Source: Paractinoplanes abujensis (lineage in GTDB: Bacteria; Actinomycetota; Actinomycetes; Mycobacteriales; Micromonosporaceae). From it: 64,000 nt of DNA. The translations under genes and the position numbers were made by a program. The DNA lies in contig NZ_JACHMF010000001.1 of NCBI RefSeq assembly GCF_014204895.1, positions 3,224,001-3,288,000 of the forward strand. Reading direction: 5' to 3'. This document shows positions 58,952-64,000 of the stretch, in pieces (the stretch's first letter is position 1; each line of letters starts with the position of its first letter). A model generated the notes under the pieces. It worked only from the letters and a program-made list of their open reading frames with translations, had not been told where the DNA came from and made no database searches.

Positions 58952-59512
58952 ATGATCGCCGTGAATCGACGTCCATGGTGGTCGCTCCCGGCGATCGCGC
59001 TTCTGCTGTCCGCGTGCGGCACCGGGTCCGGGAAGGCACCCGCCGAGGCGCCGGTGTCCCTGCCCGCCGTCAGCGGGAAATGCTCGTACGTCACCGTCGA
59101 GGAGATGCTCCAGGCGACCGGGCTGCCCGCGGTCAAGCCGGTCGAGACGACCGAGGGTTGCGGCTACCTGTACGACCCGGCGGCGGTGATGCCGCCCTTC
59201 TACACCGACATCGAAGCGATCGATCACTACGAACCCATGCCGCCGGCCGTGGTGATCCTCTACTCCGACACGGCCTACTCCATCGAAGGCACCGAGAAGA
59301 GGATCGCCGACCCGAAGCTGCAACCGGTGCCCGGAGTGGGCCAGGGCGCGGTCTGGTCGGAGGACGCGCCGGAGCGCATCCACGAACTCGACGTGCGCAC
59401 CGCGGGCGGCACGCTGCGCATCATGCTCGATCAGGACGCGCAACTGCGCACCGACGACCTCAAGGAGATCGCCGTCGCCATTTTCCGCCACGCCGAGCCG
59501 CGGATCGCCTGA
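58952..59512 (+). CDS. Putative lipoprotein of the DUF3558-like type
   Basis: This is a 186-residue protein with a lipoprotein signal: RRPWW, a hydrophobic core and the lipobox LLSACGTG (Cys at about 25). The mature part starts with a disordered Ala/Pro stretch, then SGKCSYVTVEEMLQATGLPA and TTEGCGYLYDP, a two-Cys pattern like DUF3558 family lipoproteins of actinomycetes. The start is ATG 58952 or GTG 58964. It is membrane-anchored outside the cell; function unknown. A hairpin terminator follows. Confidence 0.8.
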   Translation: MIAVNRRPWWSLPAIALLLSACGTGSGKAPAEAPVSLPAVSGKCSYVTVEEMLQATGLPAVKPVETTEGCGYLYDPAAVMPPFYTDIEAIDHYEPMPPAVVILYSDTAYSIEGTEKRIADPKLQPVPGVGQGAVWSEDAPERIHELDVRTAGGTLRIMLDQDAQLRTDDLKEIAVAIFRHAEPRIA

Positions 59513-59524
59513 GGCCCGTTCGCC

Positions 59525-59554
59525 GGCTGGGACGGGGCTGCGGCCGTCCCAGCC
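59525..59554. terminator. Bidirectional hairpin terminator
   Basis: This is a perfect 11 bp stem, GGCTGGGACGG / CCGTCCCAGCC, with an 8-base loop between the convergent lipoprotein and ThuA-like genes. Confidence 0.75.
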
Positions 59555-59564
59555 GTGAACCGCA

Positions 59565-60365
59565 CTAGCGTCCGCAGGGGAAGCGGGCCACGCCGGCCGC
59601 CATCCGGATGCCGCCGAGGATGTGGGCCAGCAGCAGCCGGTCGGTGAAGTATTCGGCCTTGTGGCCCATCGCCGTGTAGAAGGCCCGCCCGCCGTCGTAC
59701 CGGTGGCACCACGAGATCGGGTGGTGCGGGCCCATGCCGGGTGACCCCTCGGGTTCGCTGTAGCCGCGGGGGTCGTACGTGCTCTCGTCCACCTCGGCCA
59801 GGACCCGTACGGCGCCGCGGGGGTTGGTCCGGAAGTTGTACCACTCCTCCTCACGCACCCACCGGCGCGGCAACGGCCGGGTCGCGGCCGTGTCGTGGGC
59901 CAGGACCTCGACCGTGGCCGTCTGGAACTGCGGGTTGACGCCGCCCGGGTGGTCGCGGAAGTAGGCGCCGACCAGGCCGCCGTACCAGGCCCAGTCGTAC
60001 TCGGTGTCGGAGGCGGCGTGGATGCCCGCGTAGCCGCCGCCGGCCCGGATGTACCGCTCGAACGCGCCCTGCTGCGCGGCGTCGAGCACGTCGCCGGTGG
60101 TGCTGAGCCAGATCACGACGTCGTAGCGGGCCAGGTTCCGGTCGGTGAACGCCGTGGCGTCCTCGGTCGCGTCGACGCGGAAGTGGTTGCGCGCGCCCAG
60201 TTGCTTGATCGCGGCCACCCCGGCCGGGATCGAGTCGTGCCGGAAGGCCGCGGTCTTCGAGAAGACCAGGGCGCTGAATCGTGGGTGTCCCGATGCCGCG
60301 GCCGGGCCGGTGGGAACGCTCAGCCCCGCCACCACCAGGATCGCGGCCAACAAGAAACGTCTCAT
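59565..60365 (-). CDS. Secreted ThuA-like domain protein
   Basis: This is a 266-residue exported protein with a signal peptide (MRRFLLAAILVVAGLSVPTG, cleavage near AAA-S). It is one ThuA/trehalose-utilisation-like domain with the class I glutamine-amidotransferase-like fold: FSKTAAFRHDSIPAG, GGYAGIHAASDTEYDW, EEEWYNF and HPISWCHRYDGGRAFYTAMG. Homologues in secreted multi-domain proteins are implicated in sugar metabolism, often fused to other modules; here the domain stands alone. Enzymatic activity unproven. Confidence 0.88.
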   Translation of the reverse strand: MRRFLLAAILVVAGLSVPTGPAAASGHPRFSALVFSKTAAFRHDSIPAGVAAIKQLGARNHFRVDATEDATAFTDRNLARYDVVIWLSTTGDVLDAAQQGAFERYIRAGGGYAGIHAASDTEYDWAWYGGLVGAYFRDHPGGVNPQFQTATVEVLAHDTAATRPLPRRWVREEEWYNFRTNPRGAVRVLAEVDESTYDPRGYSEPEGSPGMGPHHPISWCHRYDGGRAFYTAMGHKAEYFTDRLLLAHILGGIRMAAGVARFPCGR

Positions 60366-60399
60366 AACCCCTCCTCAGATCGAAGGGTATGACTTTCGG

Positions 60400-61077
60400 T
60401 CAGCGACGGGAAGGCGCCGGGAGCAGCGCGGGCAGGTCGGCCATGCTCGTGAAGATGTGATCGGCTCCGGCGTCGAGCAGCACTCTCGGCGGGTGATGAG
60501 CCGGGCTGCCGGGCGGGCAGTAGCCGAAGACGGTCGCGCCCGCGGCCACGCCGGCCATGACACCCGGCACTGTGTCCTCGACGACCGCCGCCCGTACGGG
60601 GTCGATGCCCAGATGCGCCGCGGCGGCCAGGTAGACGTCGGGCGCGGGCTTGCTGTGCGGCTGGTCCATGCCGCTGAACATCTTGCCCGCGAAGACCTCG
60701 TCCAGCCCGACCTTGTGCAGCTGCAGCTGGACCTTGCCCAGGTCGGCGCCGCTGGCGCAGGCGATCCGCCCGCCCATCGCCGTGTCGATCGCGTGCACGG
60801 CGGCCACCGCCCCTGCGATGGGCCGCAGCGACGCCGCCAGCGCCTCGTTGCGGCGGCGGCGGAACTCGGCCAGCCACTCGGCGGTGACCTCGAACCCGGT
60901 GTGCGCGGTGATGACGGCGGTCTCGTCGCTCAGCGCGCGTCCGACGAACAGCTGGAAGCAGTCCTCGGCGCTGATCGCCCAGCCCAGCTCGTGGAGCATC
61001 GCCCGGAGCACCCCGTTGGTGATGCTCTCCGAGTCCACCAGGACCCCGTCGCAGTCGAACAACACGCCGTCGAACAT
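60400..61077 (-). CDS. HAD superfamily phosphatase, beta-phosphoglucomutase-like
   Basis: This is a 225-residue HAD hydrolase. Motif I is FDCDGVLVDSE (Asp 8 and 10), motif II is in IACASGADL, motif III is Lys in HSKPAPDVY, and motif IV is VVEDTVPGV. The four-helix cap sits between motifs I and II. It belongs to the group that includes sugar-phosphate phosphatases and beta-phosphoglucomutase; the ASGADLGKV block resembles E. coli YieH/YqaB-type sugar phosphatases. Substrate not certain. Confidence 0.92.
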   Translation of the reverse strand: MFDGVLFDCDGVLVDSESITNGVLRAMLHELGWAISAEDCFQLFVGRALSDETAVITAHTGFEVTAEWLAEFRRRRNEALAASLRPIAGAVAAVHAIDTAMGGRIACASGADLGKVQLQLHKVGLDEVFAGKMFSGMDQPHSKPAPDVYLAAAAHLGIDPVRAAVVEDTVPGVMAGVAAGATVFGYCPPGSPAHHPPRVLLDAGADHIFTSMADLPALLPAPSRR

Positions 61078-61096
61078 CCCGCGACCCTACCCGGCG

Positions 61097-61822
61097 TCAC
61101 AGGGTCGTCGTGCCGCCGTCCGCGACGAGCTCGAACCCGGTGGTGTAGGTGGCCTCGAAGGCCAGGAACACCGCGGCCCGGGCGATCTCGTCCGGGGTGC
61201 CCATGCGTCCCATCGGGTTGGTGGCCGCGAACCCGGCGACCATCTCGTCCGCCACCGCGGCCGGCAGGTTGCGGTGCAGGATCCCGGTGTCGGTGCCGCC
61301 CGGGCTGATCGCGTTCACCCGTACGCCGCGGGGCAGCAGCTCACGGCCGAGCGTGCGGGCCAGCGACCGCAGCGCGGCCTTGCTCGCCGAGTAGACGCTC
61401 ATGTTCGGCATGCCCAGCTCGTCGGCCACCGAGGTGGTGAACACCACACCGGCGCCCTCCGCGAGCAGCGGGAGCAACCGCTGCAGCGTGAAGAACGGGC
61501 CTTTCACGTTGGCCGCGAAGACCTGGTCGTACGCGTCCTCGGTCGTCGCCTCCAGCGCCGACGAGCTGCCCGGGATGCCCGCGTTGAGGAACACCGCGTC
61601 CAGCCCGCCGAGGGTTTGCCCGACCTGCCCGGCCAGGGCGTCGATGTCCGCCGGGGAGGTGATGTCGCTGCGCACGGCGATGACGTCCGCGGCCGGCGCG
61701 CCGCCGCTGCGGCTGGTCACCATCACCTGGGCGCCGCCGTCCGTCAACCGGCGGGCGATCGCCCATCCGATCCCGCTGCTGCCACCGATGACCAGGACGC
61801 GTTCTCCGTCGTATTTCTCCAT
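61097..61822 (-). CDS. Short-chain dehydrogenase/reductase
   Basis: This is a 241-residue classical SDR: VIGGSSGIGWAIARRL (cofactor loop), TSRSGG after beta-2 (likely NADP), NAGIPG, catalytic Ser in FTTSVADE and Tyr/Lys in VYSASKAALR, then ISPGGTDTGIL. ATG 61822 fits the family length; ATG 61831 three codons upstream is also possible and neither has a strong ribosome-binding site. It is divergent from the LysR gene at 61911, its likely regulator. Confidence 0.9.
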   Translation of the reverse strand: MEKYDGERVLVIGGSSGIGWAIARRLTDGGAQVMVTSRSGGAPAADVIAVRSDITSPADIDALAGQVGQTLGGLDAVFLNAGIPGSSSALEATTEDAYDQVFAANVKGPFFTLQRLLPLLAEGAGVVFTTSVADELGMPNMSVYSASKAALRSLARTLGRELLPRGVRVNAISPGGTDTGILHRNLPAAVADEMVAGFAATNPMGRMGTPDEIARAAVFLAFEATYTTGFELVADGGTTTL

Positions 61823-61880
61823 GCCGTCCATGCAAGCCGGTGCGGGCCCGGGCCGTCCAAGACCTGCTCGGCAACCCGTC

Positions 61881-61895
61881 ATGCACCGGGCGCAT
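61881..61895. promoter_or_regulatory. Candidate LysR box in the SDR/LysR spacer
   Basis: ATGC-N7-GCAT (61881-61895) fits the T-N11-A pattern with dyad symmetry expected of LysR sites. It lies 16 bases before the LysR start and 59 bases before the SDR start. Confidence 0.35.
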
Positions 61896-61910
61896 GAGTA
61901 CGCTGCAAGG

Positions 61911-62789
61911 GTGTCCGTGCCCGGCTCCGACCTCGACCTGCGCCTCGTCGGCTACTTCACGGTGGTCGCCCGCGAGGCTAATTTCGGCCGGGCCGCCGCG
62001 GTGCTGCACGTGGCGCAGCCGTCGCTGAGCCGCCAGATCCAGCGCCTCGAGGAGCATCTCGGCGTGCGCCTGTTCGACCGCACCCCGCGGGGCAGCCGGC
62101 TCACCCCGGCCGGCCGCGCGTTCCTGCCCCGGGCCGAGGCTCTGCTCACCGCCGCGCGGTCCGCCGCCGCGGCGGCGCGCGACGCGGCCGGCCCGGCCGA
62201 ACTCACCGTCGGCTACGTGGGCGACCTGGTCGTCACCGAGGCCGTGCGCGGTCTGCGGCGCCGGCACCCGGCGGCCCGGATCCGCACCCGGCACGTGGGT
62301 CTGCTGGATGCCCGTGCGCTCACCGATCGGCGGGTGGACGCCCTGGTCACCCGGGCCCCGCTGCCTTACCCGGCCGATCGGCTGCACCTGGCCGACCTCT
62401 GGGCCGAGCCCCGCGTGCTGGTCGTCGAGCAGGGCCACCGGCTGGCCGGCAAGGAGTCCGTCCGGGTCGGCGACCTCGCCGGTGAGCCCTTCCCGCTGTG
62501 CCCGTCCGCGGTCCCGCCGTGGAACAGCTTCGACCGCCTCGAACCGCGGCCGGACGGTGCGCCGGTGCTCGACGCGCCGTCCGACTACGAGTCCTTCGAG
62601 GACAAACTGGACATGGTGGCCGAGGGCCGGGCGGTGCTCGTGCTGGGTCGCAGCGACCGCCGCCCGGCGTTACGCCCGGGTCTGACCACCGTGCCGATCG
62701 AGGACGCCGCCCCGTCGCGGGTCGTCCTGGTCACCCGCGCCTCCGACGCCAATCCCCTGATCGCCGACTTCCACGCCCTTCTGCGCTGA
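61911..62789 (+). CDS. LysR family transcriptional regulator
   Basis: This is a 292-residue LysR regulator with an N-terminal winged HTH (LRLVGYFTVVAREANFGRAA, then VAQPSLSRQIQRLEEHLGVR) and a substrate-binding domain from about residue 90 (ELTVGYVGDLVVTEAV). GTG 61911 or GTG 61917 are both possible starts. It is divergent from the SDR gene, the standard LysR-target arrangement. Confidence 0.92.
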   Translation: MSVPGSDLDLRLVGYFTVVAREANFGRAAAVLHVAQPSLSRQIQRLEEHLGVRLFDRTPRGSRLTPAGRAFLPRAEALLTAARSAAAAARDAAGPAELTVGYVGDLVVTEAVRGLRRRHPAARIRTRHVGLLDARALTDRRVDALVTRAPLPYPADRLHLADLWAEPRVLVVEQGHRLAGKESVRVGDLAGEPFPLCPSAVPPWNSFDRLEPRPDGAPVLDAPSDYESFEDKLDMVAEGRAVLVLGRSDRRPALRPGLTTVPIEDAAPSRVVLVTRASDANPLIADFHALLR

Positions 62790-62827
62790 CGTCCCGCGGC
62801 GCCGCCCCGAGCCTCCGCGGCGTCCTC

Positions 62828-64000
62828 TCAACTCACGTCCGAATGTGCCGGGTGAGCTGCACGTGATCCTGTTCGAGGAGCGCTCGGCTCCAGGGCCGTC
62901 CTCAGGATCTCCCGTACGTCGGAGACCACGTGCACGGTCAGCGCCTCCAGCACGTCCTGCGGCACCTCGTCCAGGTCGGGCTCGTTGCGCTGGGGCAGGA
63001 AGACCTCGGTCAGCCCGGCCCGCTGCGCGGCGAGCAGCTTCTGCTTGACACCGCCGATCGGCAGCACCCGCCCGGTCAGCGACACCTCACCGGTCATCCC
63101 GACCTCGGCCCGTACGTTCCGCCCGACCAGCAGCGACACCAGCGCGGTGGTCATCGTGACCCCGGCCGACGGCCCGTCCTTGGGCACCGCACCCGCGGGC
63201 ACGTGCAGGTGGATCGGGTGGTCGAGCTGCTCGGGCGAGATGCCCAGCTCCTCGGCGTGGGCCCGCACGTAGGAGAGGGCGATCTGCGCCGACTCCTTCA
63301 TCACGTCGCCCAGCTGACCGGTGACCGACAGCCCGCCCTTGTCGCCGGGCAGCAGTGACGCCTCGATGAACAGCACGTCACCGCCCATCCCGGTCACAGC
63401 CAGGCCGGTGGCCACCCCGGGCACCGCCGTCCGCTCGGACGACTCCGGCGTGAAGCGGGGGCGCCCGATCAGGTCCTTGAGGTCGCCGGCGTCGACGGTG
63501 ACGGGCAGATCCTTGAGGGCCGCCTTGCGGAACGCCTTGGCCAGCAGACGCTCGAACGACCGCACGCCGGCCTCCCGCGTGTAGTTGGCGGCGATCTCGC
63601 GCAGGGCCTCCTCCGTGACGGTCACCTCGCCCGTCTGCAGCGCGGCCCGCTCCAGTTGCCGGGGCACGAGGAAGTCGCGGGCGATGGCCACCTTGTCGCT
63701 CTCGGTGTAGCCGTCGATCGAGATGAGCTCCATCCGGTCGAACAGCGCCTGCGGGATCGTGTCCAGCACATTCGCGGTCGCGATGAACAGCACGTCGGAC
63801 AGGTCGAGGTCCAGGTCGAGGTAGTGGTCGCGGAACGTGTGATTCTGCGCCGGGTCGAGCACCTCGAGCAGGGCCGCCGCGGGGTCGCCGCGGTAGTCGC
63901 TGCCGACCTTGTCGACCTCGTCCAGGAGCACGACCGGGTTCATCGAGCCCGACTCCTTGATGGCGCGCACGATGCGGCCGGGCAGAGCGCCCACGTACGT
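62828..64000 (-). CDS. lon: ATP-dependent protease Lon, C-terminal half (cut by the window edge)
   Basis: This is the last 390 residues of Lon. The AAA+ part has Walker B VVLLDEVDKVGSDY, then DVLFIATANVLDTIP (sensor 1) and REAGVRSFERLLAKAFRKAA (sensor 2 region). The protease domain has KDGPSAGVTM with the nucleophile Ser and GGVKQKLLAAQRAG with the catalytic Lys. It degrades damaged and regulatory proteins. The N-terminal substrate domain and Walker A lie beyond 64000; apparent starts near the edge are internal. The tail after REILRTALEP is short and Ser/Ala-rich. Confidence 0.96.
   Translation of the reverse strand, partial: TYVGALPGRIVRAIKESGSMNPVVLLDEVDKVGSDYRGDPAAALLEVLDPAQNHTFRDHYLDLDLDLSDVLFIATANVLDTIPQALFDRMELISIDGYTESDKVAIARDFLVPRQLERAALQTGEVTVTEEALREIAANYTREAGVRSFERLLAKAFRKAALKDLPVTVDAGDLKDLIGRPRFTPESSERTAVPGVATGLAVTGMGGDVLFIEASLLPGDKGGLSVTGQLGDVMKESAQIALSYVRAHAEELGISPEQLDHPIHLHVPAGAVPKDGPSAGVTMTTALVSLLVGRNVRAEVGMTGEVSLTGRVLPIGGVKQKLLAAQRAGLTEVFLPQRNEPDLDEVPQDVLEALTVHVVSDVREILRTALEPSAPRTGSRAAHPAHSDVS

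Overview
The window is very GC-rich (strong G/C preference at third codon positions), densely packed, full of GTG starts, and rich in LysR/TetR/MarR/HxlR/XRE/GntR regulators, Tat/Sec-exported proteins, an Hanks-type Ser/Thr kinase, an MbtH-dependent hydroxamate siderophore NRPS and a CelR/CebR-type cellobiose operator. Together these point to a filamentous actinomycete chromosome. A Micromonosporaceae (Actinoplanes-like) host is my guess from general style, not something I could test. No rRNA, tRNA, CRISPR array, insertion sequence or phage module was recognised.

Layout. 1-6.4 kb: edge of a membrane protein, secreted protein, divergent LysR/MFS pair, ASCH-domain protein, a remnant of an F420-dependent NADP reductase-like gene beside a 3 x 32 bp repeat, a secreted class-C beta-lactamase-type hydrolase and a Tat-exported NodB deacetylase. 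6.6-9.1 kb: GH94 cellobiose-phosphorylase-like enzyme with a perfect CelR/CebR box on its start codon. 9.1-14.1 kb: quinone oxidoreductase/HxlR pair, DUF6461-like protein, and TetR/ketopantoate-reductase-like pair with two operators on a consensus promoter. 14.05-14.69 kb: about 15 copies of a degenerate 43 bp repeat, followed by a frameshifted acyl-CoA dehydrogenase remnant. 15-30.5 kb: hydrolases, SDRs, a two-component system with an unusual kinase, XRE regulator plus coupled secreted protein, TRIC-channel remnant, TasA/camelysin-like protein, AhpD/MarR redox pair sharing an operator, and a formamidopyrimidine-glycosylase-like enzyme with a degenerate zinc finger.

30.75-50.26 kb: siderophore locus. 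MbtH, a 5589-residue NRPS and an ornithine N5-monooxygenase form one operon, read divergently from an N5-hydroxyornithine formyltransferase, with an IdeR/DmdR-like iron box between them. The NRPS reads A(N-MT)-T-E / C-A-T-E / C-A-T / C-A-T-C with no thioesterase. Module 3 has the hydroxyornithine pocket DMENLGLINK, and A1 and A4 have near-identical pockets. The likely product is an N-methylated, formyl-hydroxyornithine tetrapeptide related to erythrochelin/foroxymithine. Its most unusual feature is module 2, which carries seven tandem pentapeptides inside the adenylation domain and 25 tandem hexapeptides between A2 and T2.

50.3-64 kb: alcohol-dehydrogenase-like/cupin operon, Ser/Thr kinase with a large extracellular domain, UDP-glucose pyrophosphorylase, a coupled MFS-GntR-methyltransferase run, EamA transporter, lipoprotein, ThuA-like protein, HAD phosphatase, SDR/LysR divergent pair and the 3' part of lon at the right edge.
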